From Nocardioides oleivorans (lineage in GTDB: Bacteria > Actinomycetota > Actinomycetes > Propionibacteriales > Nocardioidaceae): a DNA stretch of 64,000 nucleotides. The notes below the pieces were generated by a model. It was not told the origin of the DNA, did no database searches, and worked only from the letters and a program-made list of their open reading frames with translations. Both the position numbers and the translations under genes were made by a program. Where the stretch lies: positions 124,001 to 188,000 of the forward strand of contig NZ_SDWT01000003.1 of the NCBI RefSeq assembly GCF_004137255.1. Reading direction: 5' to 3'. Positions within the stretch are counted from its first letter, which is position 1; each line of letters opens with the position of its first letter. Below, one piece after another: positions 35,568-44,852 of this stretch.

Positions 35568-37091
35568 TCACGACACTCCGCGGAAGAAGGTCGGCGGCTC
35601 GACGATGTCGCCGATCGGCGCGGCCTTGACCCACCGGTCCGCGCCCTTGCCGCCGATGCGGATGCGGCGGTCCGCGACGTTGTTGGTGGTGTCGGACTCG
35701 GTGAGGTTGCGCTCGGGGTTGCCCTCGACGCGGATGTAGTAGACCCCGTTGGGCAGGTCGCCGATCTTGAAGGCCTGGCCCGCGCGGTACTGCGCGTAGG
35801 TGTCGCCGGAGCCGGAGGCGAGCACCTCGCGGATCGAGAGGGCGCCCTCGTCGCCGCAGGCGGTGGCGAGGTCGGTGTTCTCGGGCTGCCAGTCCGCGCC
35901 CGGGACGGTGTAGTCGACCGCGTCGGTGTTGGCCAGGCAGAACGACTGCTTGCGGGACTTGGAGACGTACTTCTTGTTCGCGTCGAGCAGGTCGTAGCGC
36001 GCGAAGTCCTCGAAGTGCCAGTGGTTGTGGTTGGCGTGGTGGAACTCCATGGTCCCGACCTGCTGGTAGCCGGTCTGGTTGCCGTCGGTGTCGAAGAAGT
36101 ACTGGTAGGCGTCCATGACCTCGGCGTCACGACGACGGAAGCCGTCGATCACGAGCGGGCTGCTGCCGGCGTTCCAGACCGTGGCGGAGAAGCGCAGGGT
36201 CGTGGCCTTGCGGTTGAGCTCGATCCCGAAGGCCGGCAGCGACCGGAGGTCGGGCACCGCACCGGCGGCGCTGCCGCCGGCCTTCTCGGTCGGGCGCGCA
36301 CCGGGTCGTCCGTAGCGACCCAGGTGGCCGGGCTCCGACGCGTGTCCGCCGGCCCTGCCGCAGTCCTGGCACCCCTCGGCCTCGACCACGTTCATCCGGG
36401 TCGAGGTGGTGGCGGTCGCGGCGGTGAGGCCGAAGGCCGACCAGTACCGCTTGGCCACCCGGGACTCGACGACGTACGTGCCGGGGCCGATCGGGAGCGG
36501 GCGGAGGCCGGAGGACTCGAACACGTTGGCGGCCCAGCCCTGCTGCACGCCCATCACCGACCCGAGCGTGAAGGGGCTGTAGGGGCAGTAGCGCGGGTAC
36601 GGCGACGTGGCGGGCGCGTCCGGGCGGGCGCGCTCGCCGGTGGCGGCGAGGCACGCGTCGAGGCTGCGGTGCACGACCTTCCTGCTGGAGCCCACCTTGC
36701 GGACGTCCAGGACGATGAAGCCGTCGATGCCGGTGAAGTCCTTCATCGACCCCGCCGGGAGCCGCGTGGTGCCGGTGGGCGTGCGGACCTCGGAGACGAT
36801 CGGGTCTTCGAAGGACGCGCGGTGCGACCAGACCTCGACGTTCGAGTCGGGCGCGATGACCCGCAGGCCGAAGGGCGGGTAGGTCCGACCCCCCTCGCTG
36901 AAGGCCTCCACACGGTCCGGGGCCCACAGCTGGATCCTCGCCTGGGCGTCGGCGGCGCGGGCCGAGGACGCGGCGGTGGTGGTGGCGGTGGGCGCGGCGG
37001 TGGCGGTGGTCGCGGCGGCGACGCCGGTGGCGGCGAGGCCGACGACGAGCAGGCCGGATCCGAGGCTCGAGAGCAGGGCACGGGGTGTCAT
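35568..37091 (-). CDS. Secreted lysyl-oxidase-like protein
   Basis: 507 residues with a signal peptide followed by an Ala/Thr-rich linker. Near residues 345-365 it has FHHANHNHWHFEDFARYDL, which matches the copper-binding histidine cluster of lysyl oxidases; two nearby Cys-rich segments (EGCQDCGR) and a CARDB-like tail (VEGNPERNLTESDTTNNVADRRI) follow the bacterial arrangement. Lysyl oxidases oxidise peptidyl-lysine to aldehyde using Cu and a quinone. Bacterial members are poorly studied. First gene of a two-gene operon with the propeller protein; divergent from proA with 58 bp between. Confidence 0.78.
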   Translation of the reverse strand: MTPRALLSSLGSGLLVVGLAATGVAAATTATAAPTATTTAASSARAADAQARIQLWAPDRVEAFSEGGRTYPPFGLRVIAPDSNVEVWSHRASFEDPIVSEVRTPTGTTRLPAGSMKDFTGIDGFIVLDVRKVGSSRKVVHRSLDACLAATGERARPDAPATSPYPRYCPYSPFTLGSVMGVQQGWAANVFESSGLRPLPIGPGTYVVESRVAKRYWSAFGLTAATATTSTRMNVVEAEGCQDCGRAGGHASEPGHLGRYGRPGARPTEKAGGSAAGAVPDLRSLPAFGIELNRKATTLRFSATVWNAGSSPLVIDGFRRRDAEVMDAYQYFFDTDGNQTGYQQVGTMEFHHANHNHWHFEDFARYDLLDANKKYVSKSRKQSFCLANTDAVDYTVPGADWQPENTDLATACGDEGALSIREVLASGSGDTYAQYRAGQAFKIGDLPNGVYYIRVEGNPERNLTESDTTNNVADRRIRIGGKGADRWVKAAPIGDIVEPPTFFRGVS

Positions 37092-37149
37092 GTCTCTGTA
37101 GACGTCCACTGGGGGTGGATTGGTTGCGTCTCGCCCTACGCTCATCCGC

Positions 37150-38400
37150 ATGAGCAGCGAGGAATCCGTCCGCGAGGTCGCCGTGCGTGCCCGGACCGCG
37201 AGCCACGAGCTCGCCCTGGCGACGCGTGCCACCAAGGACGCCGCCCTGCACGCGATGGCCGACTCCCTGCTGTCAGGTGCGCCCGCGATCCTGGCCGCGA
37301 ACGCCGAGGACGTCGCCCGCGCCGAGGGTGCCGGCACGCCAACCAACATCGTCGACCGCCTGCGCCTCGACGACGACCGGCTCACCGGGATGGCCCAGGG
37401 CCTGCGCGACGTCGCCGGCCTGCCCGACCCGGTGGGGGAGGTGCTGCGGGGCAGCACCCTGGCCAACGGCCTCGAGCTGCGGCAGGTGCGGGTCCCGTTC
37501 GGAGTCGTCGGGATGATCTACGAGGCCCGCCCCAACGTCACCGCGGACGCCGCCGGCATCTGCCTCAAGGCCGGCAACGCCGTGCTGCTGCGCGGGTCGT
37601 CGAGCGCGCGCTCGAGCAACGCCGCGATCGTCGACGCCATGCGCGGGGCCGTCGCCGCCAGCGGCCTGCCCGCGGACGTCGTCCAGCTCGTGCCGGGGGA
37701 CACCCACGACAGCGTGAAGGCGCTGATGCGTGCGCGCGGCCTCGTCGACGTGCTGATCCCGCGCGGCGGGGCGGGCCTGATCCGCAGCGTCGTGGAGGAG
37801 TCGACGGTGCCCGTCATCGAGACCGGCGTGGGCAACTGCCACGTCTACGTCGACGCGTCGGCGGACATCGAGGAGGCGCTCGCGATCGTGATGAACTCCA
37901 AGACCCACCGCACCAGCGTCTGCAACGCGGCCGAGTCCCTGCTGGTCCACGAGGACGTCGCCGACGAGTTCGTGCCGCTCGTGGTCGAGGCGCTGCAGGC
38001 CGCAGGGGTGCTCGTCCACGGCGACCACACGTTCGCGGAGTACGACGACGTGGTGCCGGCGACCGACGAGGACCACGCGGCCGAGTTCCTGGGCCTGGAG
38101 ATCTCGGCCGCCGTCGTCGCCGACGTCGAGGGCGCGATCGACCACATCCGCCGGTTCTCCTCGGGCCACACCGAGGCGATCCTCGCCCGCGACCAGGCCA
38201 CGATCCGCCGCTTCGTGGCGGCCGTGGACTCGGCCGCGGTGATGGTCAACGCCTCCACGCGCTTCACCGACGGCGGCGAGCTCGGCTTCGGTGCGGAGAT
38301 CGGGATCTCGACCCAGAAGCTGCACGCGCGCGGCCCGATGGGACTGCCCGAGATGACCTCGAGCAAGTACGTCGTGGTCGGCGCGGGCCACGTCCGGTGA
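37150..38400 (+). CDS. proA: Gamma-glutamyl phosphate reductase
   Basis: 416 residues. It reduces gamma-glutamyl phosphate with NADPH in proline biosynthesis. Aldehyde-dehydrogenase fold with catalytic Cys258 in HRTSVCNAAESLLVH, VPFGVVGMIYEARPNVT, and GELGFGAEIGISTQKLHARGPMGL at the end. ATG 37150 is preferred to 37120 because TACGCT ends 7 bases before it and conserved sequence starts here; no Shine-Dalgarno, so leaderless is likely. Head of the proA-nadD-rsfS cluster. Confidence 0.95.
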   Translation: MSSEESVREVAVRARTASHELALATRATKDAALHAMADSLLSGAPAILAANAEDVARAEGAGTPTNIVDRLRLDDDRLTGMAQGLRDVAGLPDPVGEVLRGSTLANGLELRQVRVPFGVVGMIYEARPNVTADAAGICLKAGNAVLLRGSSSARSSNAAIVDAMRGAVAASGLPADVVQLVPGDTHDSVKALMRARGLVDVLIPRGGAGLIRSVVEESTVPVIETGVGNCHVYVDASADIEEALAIVMNSKTHRTSVCNAAESLLVHEDVADEFVPLVVEALQAAGVLVHGDHTFAEYDDVVPATDEDHAAEFLGLEISAAVVADVEGAIDHIRRFSSGHTEAILARDQATIRRFVAAVDSAAVMVNASTRFTDGGELGFGAEIGISTQKLHARGPMGLPEMTSSKYVVVGAGHVR

Positions 38401-38419
38401 TGCCGGTAGGCTGAGGTCC

Positions 38420-38566
38420 ATGCTGAGCACCGTCATCACGCTGGCCGCCGAGGCGGAGTCCGAGCCCGCCATCTCCCCCTACGCCGTGGGTGGCATCGCC
38501 CTGGCCCTGCTCGTCGTGCTCCTCCTGGCCGTGATCTCCTTCGGCGGCGGGCGCGAGCACAGCTGA
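38420..38566 (+). CDS. 48-residue single-helix membrane protein
   Basis: A short gene between proA and nadD. Sequence begins MLSTVITLAAEAESEPAI, then one strongly hydrophobic helix (IALALLVVLLLAVISF, ~26-41) and a GGGREHS tail. TAGGCT ends 7 bases before ATG 38420, the same spacing as other leaderless starts in the window, and codon use has the local GC-rich third positions. Function unknown; orientation probably N-out. Absent from simple gene finding because of its size. Confidence 0.7.
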   Translation: MLSTVITLAAEAESEPAISPYAVGGIALALLVVLLLAVISFGGGREHS

Positions 38567-38581
38567 CCCCCGGTGGTGACG

Positions 38582-39214
38582 ATGCGTCGCGTCGGCGTGA
38601 TGGGTGGCACCTTCGACCCCATCCACCACGGCCACCTCGTGGCAGCCTCCGAGGTCCAGGCGTGGTTCGACCTCGACGAGGTGCTGTTCGTGCCGACCGG
38701 CGACCCGTGGCAGAAGAGCGACCGCGAGGTCACCGGTGCCGAGCACCGCTACCTGATGACCGTGGTGGCCACAGCGGCCAACCCGCGCTTCAACGTCTCC
38801 CGCGTCGACATCGACCGCGAGGGCAAGACCTACACGATCGACACGCTGCGCGACCTCCGCGCCGAGATGCCCGACGCGGAGCTCTTCTTCATCACCGGCG
38901 CGGACGCGCTCGCCGACATCTTCACCTGGCGTGACGCCGACGAGCTCTTCGAGCTCGCGAACTTCGTCGGCGTCACCCGGCCCGGCTACGCGATGGACCC
39001 CGAGGCGCTGGCCAAGATCCCGTCCGAGAGGGTGACCATGGTCGAGATCCCGGCCCTGGCCATCTCCTCCACCGACTGTCGCGACCGCAAGCGGCGCGGC
39101 GAACCCGTCTGGTACCTCGTGCCCGACGGCGTCGTGCAGTACATCGCCAAGCACGACCTCTACACGGCGCCCACCACCAGCGCCGGCACCTCCACCAGCA
39201 AGGACTCTGCATGA
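38582..39214 (+). CDS. nadD: Nicotinate-nucleotide adenylyltransferase
   Basis: 210 residues. It adenylates nicotinate mononucleotide in NAD synthesis. The nucleotidyltransferase motif GGTFDPIHHGHL and the C-terminal ISSTDCRDRKRRG (usual ISSTxIR) are present, plus FITGADALADIFTW. The start is uncertain: GTG 38573 and 38576 are in frame, but ATG 38582 begins the conserved RRVGVMGG strand. The stop overlaps rsfS by ATGA. Confidence 0.94.
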   Translation: MRRVGVMGGTFDPIHHGHLVAASEVQAWFDLDEVLFVPTGDPWQKSDREVTGAEHRYLMTVVATAANPRFNVSRVDIDREGKTYTIDTLRDLRAEMPDAELFFITGADALADIFTWRDADELFELANFVGVTRPGYAMDPEALAKIPSERVTMVEIPALAISSTDCRDRKRRGEPVWYLVPDGVVQYIAKHDLYTAPTTSAGTSTSKDSA

Positions 39215-39570
39215 CTGCCACCGACCACGCCCTCGACCTCGTCGCCGTCGCGGCCCAGGCCGCCCACGACAAGAAGGCCGAGCAGGTCCTGGCCTTCGAC
39301 GTGAGCGACCAGCTCGCGATCACCGACGCCTTCGTGCTCGCCAGCGCCAACAACGAGCGCGCGGTCGGCGCCATCGTCGACGAGGTCGAGGACAAGCTCC
39401 GCGAGCACGGCGCCAAGCCGATCCGCCGCGAGGGCCACAAGGAGGGCCGTTGGGTGCTGCTCGACTACGGCGAGATCGTCGTGCACGTCCAGCACGAGGA
39501 GGAGCGCTCGTTCTACGCCCTCGAGCGGCTCTGGAGCGACTGCCCGCTCATCCCGCTGACGCTCACGTGA
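39211..39570 (+). CDS. rsfS: Ribosome silencing factor RsfS
   Basis: 119 residues. It binds ribosomal protein uL14 on the large subunit and blocks subunit joining in starvation. The family pattern is clear: AEQVLAFDVSDQLAITDAFVLASANNERAVGAIVDEVEDKL, and the C-terminal EGRWVLLDYGEIVVHVQHEEERSFYALERLW. ATG 39211 overlaps the nadD stop, so translation is coupled. Confidence 0.96.
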   Translation: MTATDHALDLVAVAAQAAHDKKAEQVLAFDVSDQLAITDAFVLASANNERAVGAIVDEVEDKLREHGAKPIRREGHKEGRWVLLDYGEIVVHVQHEEERSFYALERLWSDCPLIPLTLT

Positions 39571-39577
39571 CCCGGCC

Positions 39578-40207
39578 GTGAGCCGCCGGCTCGTCCTGCT
39601 GCGCCACGGCCGGACCGAGTGGAACCACGCCCTGCGCGCCCAGGGCCACTCCGACGTGCCCCTCGACGCCGAGGGGGAGGCGCAGGCCAAGGCCGTGGCG
39701 CCCGTCCTGGCCGCGATGGACCCGGTCGCGGTCTGGACCTCCGACCTGGCCCGCGCCTCCGGCACCGCGCGTGCGGTCGCCGACCAGGCCGGGCTCGAGC
39801 CGGTCCACGACGCCCGGCTGCGCGAGTTCTCGATGGGCACCAACCGCGTCGGCCTCACGCTCCAGGAGTACGCCGACCAGCACCCCGTCGAGCACGCCGC
39901 GCTCGTCGCCGGCGACATCGGCGCGATCCCCGGCCGGGAGAGCGACGAGCAGGTGCTCGCGCGGTTCCTGCCCGCCCTGACGTCGTACGCCGACGAGCTC
40001 GCCGACGGCGAGACCGGGATCCTCGTCTCCCACGGAGCGGCGATCCGGGTCGCCGTGCCCGCGTTCCTCGGCTGGCCGGCCGGCGTCGACCAGTCCCTCG
40101 GCGTGCTCGCCAACTGCGGCTGGGTCGAGCTCGAGCACTCGGTCGGCACCTGGACCCCCTCGGACGCGCGGTGGCGGCTGAGGGCCTGGAACCGCGTGGT
40201 GTCGTGA
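39578..40207 (+). CDS. Histidine phosphatase family protein
   Basis: 209 residues of the phosphoglycerate mutase superfamily. LVLLRHGRTEWN contains the RHG phosphohistidine motif, and LVSHGAAIRV supplies the second His. In actinobacteria this gene usually follows rsfS; suggested activities include glucosyl-3-phosphoglycerate phosphatase, but the substrate cannot be told here. GTG 39578 lies 7 bp after rsfS. Its stop overlaps the next start by GTGA. Confidence 0.88.
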   Translation: MSRRLVLLRHGRTEWNHALRAQGHSDVPLDAEGEAQAKAVAPVLAAMDPVAVWTSDLARASGTARAVADQAGLEPVHDARLREFSMGTNRVGLTLQEYADQHPVEHAALVAGDIGAIPGRESDEQVLARFLPALTSYADELADGETGILVSHGAAIRVAVPAFLGWPAGVDQSLGVLANCGWVELEHSVGTWTPSDARWRLRAWNRVVS

Positions 40208-40674
40208 GCGAGCGCGCCCGCGAGGTCGACGTACGCCTCAGCCGACAGGTGGCACGGGTGATGGACGACGCCGTCACCGTCCCGGGCACCCGCGTCGGCC
40301 TCGGTCTCGACGCGCTGATCGGGCTGGTGCCCGGCATCGGCGACGCCCTGGGCAGTGCGCTGTCGGGCGTGATCGTGCGTGACGCGATCCGCGCCCGGGT
40401 GCCGATGACCGTCCTCGCCCGGATGGGCCTCAACCTCGTCCTCGACGCCCTCCTGGGGCTCGTGCCCGGGATCGGAGACCTCCTCGACGTCGCCCACCGG
40501 GCCAACCGCAAGAACCTCCGCCTCCTGCTCCGCGAGGTCGAGCGGGAGCCGCTGCGCGAGCCGCCGAGCACGGCGTACGTCGCCGGCGCCGTGGCCCTCA
40601 TGCTCGTCCCGCTGCTCGCCGGCGTGGCCGCCGCGGTGCTCGGGATCTGGCTCGTCTGGCGCCTCGTCACCTGA
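40204..40674 (+). CDS. DUF4112 membrane protein
   Basis: 156 residues. The DUF4112 pattern is visible: two copies of a Gly-rich motif, LGLDALIGLVPGIGDALGSAL and LVLDALLGLVPGIGDLLDVA, then HRANRKNLRLL and a C-terminal membrane helix (AVALMLVPLLAGVAAAVLGIWLVW). Function unknown. GTG 40204 overlaps the phosphatase stop. Last protein gene before the tRNA. Confidence 0.85.
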   Translation: MSERAREVDVRLSRQVARVMDDAVTVPGTRVGLGLDALIGLVPGIGDALGSALSGVIVRDAIRARVPMTVLARMGLNLVLDALLGLVPGIGDLLDVAHRANRKNLRLLLREVEREPLREPPSTAYVAGAVALMLVPLLAGVAAAVLGIWLVWRLVT

Positions 40675-40688
40675 CGGGGGACCCCGAT

Positions 40689-40717
40689 TTCACCTCGCTG
40701 TCGGTGTCGGCTAATGT
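40689..40717 (+). promoter_or_regulatory. Promoter of tRNA-Ala
   Basis: TTCACC (40689-40694) and TAATGT (40712-40717) with exactly 17 bp between them form a good housekeeping promoter. Predicted start is about 40724. Confidence 0.75.
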
Positions 40718-40727
40718 TCTCGTCGTT

Positions 40728-40751
40728 GTCCTCCCGGCTCCACGGGAGGAC
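40728..40751 (+). other. Hairpin in tRNA-Ala leader
   Basis: GTCCTCCCG (40728-40736) pairs with CGGGAGGAC (40743-40751) around a 6-base loop. It lies downstream of the tRNA promoter and 6 bases before the mature tRNA, so it would be in the precursor 5' leader. It could help processing or stop read-through from the upstream operon. Confidence 0.6.
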
Positions 40752-40757
40752 GATGTT

Positions 40758-40830
40758 GGGGCTGTGGCGCAGCTGGTAGCGCATCTGCATGGCATGCAGA
40801 GGGTCAGGGGTTCGAGTCCCCTCAGCTCCA
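40758..40830 (+). tRNA. tRNA-Ala (anticodon GGC)
   Basis: Full cloverleaf: acceptor GGGGCTG/CAGCTCC with discriminator A, D stem GCGC/GCGC, anticodon stem TCTGC/GCAGA with loop ATGGCAT (GGC at 40791-40793, reading GCC/GCU), T arm AGGGG-TTCGAGT-CCCCT. CCA is not encoded. Confidence 0.97.
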
Positions 40831-40838
40831 CCGACCGA

Positions 40839-40868
40839 GAAGGCCGGATCCGTGAGGGTCCGGCCTTC
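40839..40868 (+). terminator. tRNA-Ala terminator hairpin
   Basis: GAAGGCCGGA (40839-40848) pairs with TCCGGCCTTC (40859-40868) over a 10-base loop, 9 bases after the tRNA. No T-tract. Confidence 0.7.
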
Positions 40869-40920
40869 GTCGCGTCCGGTCCGAATCGGCGTTTTCTGTG
40901 ACCAGTGGCACCATGACGCC

Positions 40921-42168
<1,248 letters not shown>

Positions 42169-42181
42169 GCCGGACGCGCCG

Positions 42182-43564
42182 GTGGCCGCCCGCTTCGACC
42201 ACCTCGTCGTCGCCGTCGAGGACCTCGACGAGGCGGCGTGCCGCTGGCGCGCGGCCGGCGTCCCCGCCGAGCGAGGGGGAGCGCACCCCGTCGGCACGGA
42301 GAACGTCCTCGTCCGTGGTCCCGGCGCTGCCTATGTCGAGCTGATCGCTGCCGGCTCGGACGAGTCCAACCCGTGGCTCGACCGCATCCGCGTCGCCCGC
42401 GGGCCGATCTCCTGGGCGATCGCGGTCGACGACATCGACGCGGCGCGCGCCGCCCTGGTGGAGGCCGGCCTCGACCCCGACCCGCCCGTCCCCGGCTCAC
42501 GGCGTACGCCGGCGGGCGAGCTCGTCGAGTGGCGCGTGTGCGACCTCGCCGCGGGGCCGTACGACGACGCCCTCCCGTTCCTCATCGAGTGGATCACCCC
42601 GATGCCGGCCGGGCCCGCCAACGGTGCCGTCGTGGAGTCGGTCGCGCTGACGCCGCCGGACCCCGACCGCGTCGCCGACGTGCTGCTGGCGCTGGGCTTC
42701 GTCGGCTCCCGGCACTGGCCGCGGAGGGTCTTCCACGACGCCGGGACCGAGGTCGTGGTGTCGTTGGCACCGATCGGTGAGCCCGTCCAGGTGCCCGGAT
42801 CCATCTCGTTCATGGGGTCGGACGGACCGGACGACGGCCCCGCCACCTCGGTCGGTCTGGCGCTGCCGGTCCAGGAGACGGCGAGCCTGACGCTCGACGG
42901 CCTCGCCGTGCACCTCAGTCCCGACGAGCGGCGGTTCGCCGCGAGTGCGCTCCTGCCGGCGGTCGAGGCGGTCTTCTCCCGACTACGGGGAGACCTCGCC
43001 GACTGGCCCGACCCGCACCCGGGAGGGCGGGCGCCGCTCGAGGAGGAGTACTCCCGCGTCACCGACCCGGCGCGGTACCGGCTGCTCGCCGCCCGTGCCG
43101 ATGCCTGGATCGGGGCCGTCGTCGGAGCCGGCCTGGGCACGGCCGAGGCGGTCGACCCGAGCGCGGTGTCCTGGCTCGCCGAGCAGCACCTGCCGCCGAG
43201 CCGCACGGTCGTGCTCCGCGGTGCGCCCGGCACCCAGCCCATCTCCGTGGGCCTGCTGGACGACGAGACGTTCGTGCAGGTCGGCGTCGGCGACCCGGCC
43301 GAGGTGCTGCTCCGCGAGCCCGTCTGCGGCTGCGACGCCTGCGACGACGGGTCGGCCCGCCTGCTCGCGTCGATCGACGAGGCCTTCCTGCTGGCCCTCG
43401 GCGGTGGCGTCTACGCCGTGCGTGACCGCGCGAACGTCGTCAGGCGCTCCCTCGACGGCTGGAGCTCCACCGGGGTGACCGGTCCGGAGGCCGAGCGCTG
43501 GCTGGCCGAGGCCGCCGACGGGGTGCGTGTGGACGGCGTCGTGCGCGGGGACGCCTGGCTCTGA
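42182..43564 (+). CDS. VOC (glyoxalase-like)-DUF6226 fusion protein
   Basis: 460 residues with two parts. Residues 1-~235 are two VOC-type beta-alpha-beta modules (FDHLVVAVEDLDEAACRWRAAG; VESVALTPPDPDRVADVLLALGF), the glyoxalase_3-like arrangement. Residues ~245-460 match the DUF6226 pattern (LLPAVEAVFSRL...EEEYSRVTDPARYRLL) with a CxCxxC cluster at 382-387 (CGCDACDDG) that may bind metal. GTG 42182 lies 13 bp after rocD, so co-transcription is likely. Function unknown. Confidence 0.72.
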   Translation: MAARFDHLVVAVEDLDEAACRWRAAGVPAERGGAHPVGTENVLVRGPGAAYVELIAAGSDESNPWLDRIRVARGPISWAIAVDDIDAARAALVEAGLDPDPPVPGSRRTPAGELVEWRVCDLAAGPYDDALPFLIEWITPMPAGPANGAVVESVALTPPDPDRVADVLLALGFVGSRHWPRRVFHDAGTEVVVSLAPIGEPVQVPGSISFMGSDGPDDGPATSVGLALPVQETASLTLDGLAVHLSPDERRFAASALLPAVEAVFSRLRGDLADWPDPHPGGRAPLEEEYSRVTDPARYRLLAARADAWIGAVVGAGLGTAEAVDPSAVSWLAEQHLPPSRTVVLRGAPGTQPISVGLLDDETFVQVGVGDPAEVLLREPVCGCDACDDGSARLLASIDEAFLLALGGGVYAVRDRANVVRRSLDGWSSTGVTGPEAERWLAEAADGVRVDGVVRGDAWL

Positions 43565-43577
43565 TCGAGCAGGTCGC

Positions 43578-44816
43578 TCAGCCGCGCCCGACGACCTCGG
43601 TCAGGTGGCGGTGCCCGCGCAGCTCGAAACCGACGACGGTCACCCACGGCGCGAGCATCAGCACCGCGAGCGACACCGTCATCGAGGCGCCGCCGCTGGC
43701 GAGCAGCCAGGCCGCGACCAGCACGACCAGCGTGCCCGCGAGCAGCCAGACGTGGAGGGGGTCGCGCCCCGGGAACATCACGTGGAAGAGCACGAACAGC
43801 ACCACCACGAACAGTCCGACTGGCACCGCCATGGTCAGCACCGTCTGCGCGGTGTCGAGCTCGCTGTGGTGCTCGAGGAGGTAGGCCGCGGCGTGCAGCC
43901 CGGCGCCGGTCGCCGCGATGGCGGCGTAGAGCAGCACGTGGCCGAAGCCGAAGACCATGCTCTTCGCGTTGCTCCCGCGCAGCGCCTCGCCGTAGGGGAC
44001 GGTGAAGTAGCACCACCACAGGCCGACGGCCAGCGAGACGCCGGCGAGCGCGATCACCGCGGCCTCGGCGCTCCAGCCCTCCTCGGCGACGACGGCCTCG
44101 ATCGCCGTGGTCGTGCCCAGGATGACCTCGCCGAACGTGATGATCGCCAGCAGGCCGTAGCGCTCGGCGATGTGGTGCGGGTGCCACGGCGTCGACGGGA
44201 AGTGGGTCTCGATCCAGATGGTGCCGCCGAACTCGACGGCGAAGAGCACCAGCGCGAGCGCGATCTGGGCCGGGACGGGGAGCAGGTCGAGCGCGGTGAC
44301 CACCCAGAAGACCTGGACGACCGAGATGCCGCGCGCGTAGGCGAGGCAGGTCGCCCGACGGGAGGGATCGTGCCGTGCGGCCCGCGCCCAGAGCACGACC
44401 ATGGACAGCCGCATCGTCACGTAGCCCGCGACCAGCACGGCGTTGTCGAACTCGCCGTGCTCGAAGCCCTCGAAGACGTCGTGCAGCCCCAGCGCCATCA
44501 CCAGCACGCCGACCATCTGCACGAGCGTCGCCAGGCGCATGAAGGCGTCGTCGGTGTCGTACGCCGAGGCGAACCAGGAGAAGTTGATCCAGGCCAGCGT
44601 GATCGCGATCATCGCGACGGCGAAGCCGAGCAGTCCCTGGACGACGTGGTCCTCGACGAGCGCGTGGGCGAACTGGCTGCCGGCCAGGCTGAAGGCCACC
44701 ACCAGCGTGAGGTCGTACAGCAGCTCCAGCGGCGTCGCCGTGCGGTGGGCCTCGTGGGGGTCGCGGCCCGTCATCCGGCGCAGCCGGTGGGAGCGGTCCT
44801 GGCGCACGTCACTCAT
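43578..44816 (-). CDS. Low temperature requirement protein A (LtrA) family
   Basis: 412 residues, about ten membrane helices. The LtrA signature is visible: TPLELLYDLTLVVAFSLAGSQFAHAL near the N-terminus and HIAERYGLLAIITFGEVILG in the middle. First found in Listeria as needed for cold growth; biochemical role unknown. ATG 44816 has GGAAGGAT upstream. Last gene of the minus-strand group regulator-MFS-SDR-LtrA. Confidence 0.88.
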   Translation of the reverse strand: MSDVRQDRSHRLRRMTGRDPHEAHRTATPLELLYDLTLVVAFSLAGSQFAHALVEDHVVQGLLGFAVAMIAITLAWINFSWFASAYDTDDAFMRLATLVQMVGVLVMALGLHDVFEGFEHGEFDNAVLVAGYVTMRLSMVVLWARAARHDPSRRATCLAYARGISVVQVFWVVTALDLLPVPAQIALALVLFAVEFGGTIWIETHFPSTPWHPHHIAERYGLLAIITFGEVILGTTTAIEAVVAEEGWSAEAAVIALAGVSLAVGLWWCYFTVPYGEALRGSNAKSMVFGFGHVLLYAAIAATGAGLHAAAYLLEHHSELDTAQTVLTMAVPVGLFVVVLFVLFHVMFPGRDPLHVWLLAGTLVVLVAAWLLASGGASMTVSLAVLMLAPWVTVVGFELRGHRHLTEVVGRG

Positions 44817-44852
44817 GGCGGGATCCTTCCAGAACCCGGCCGCCGTGGCGCG

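Noticed and set aside
40789..40920. Extended N-terminus of the ornithine aminotransferase
   Set aside because: The extra 44 codons run through the tRNA-Ala gene and its terminator and are not family-like.
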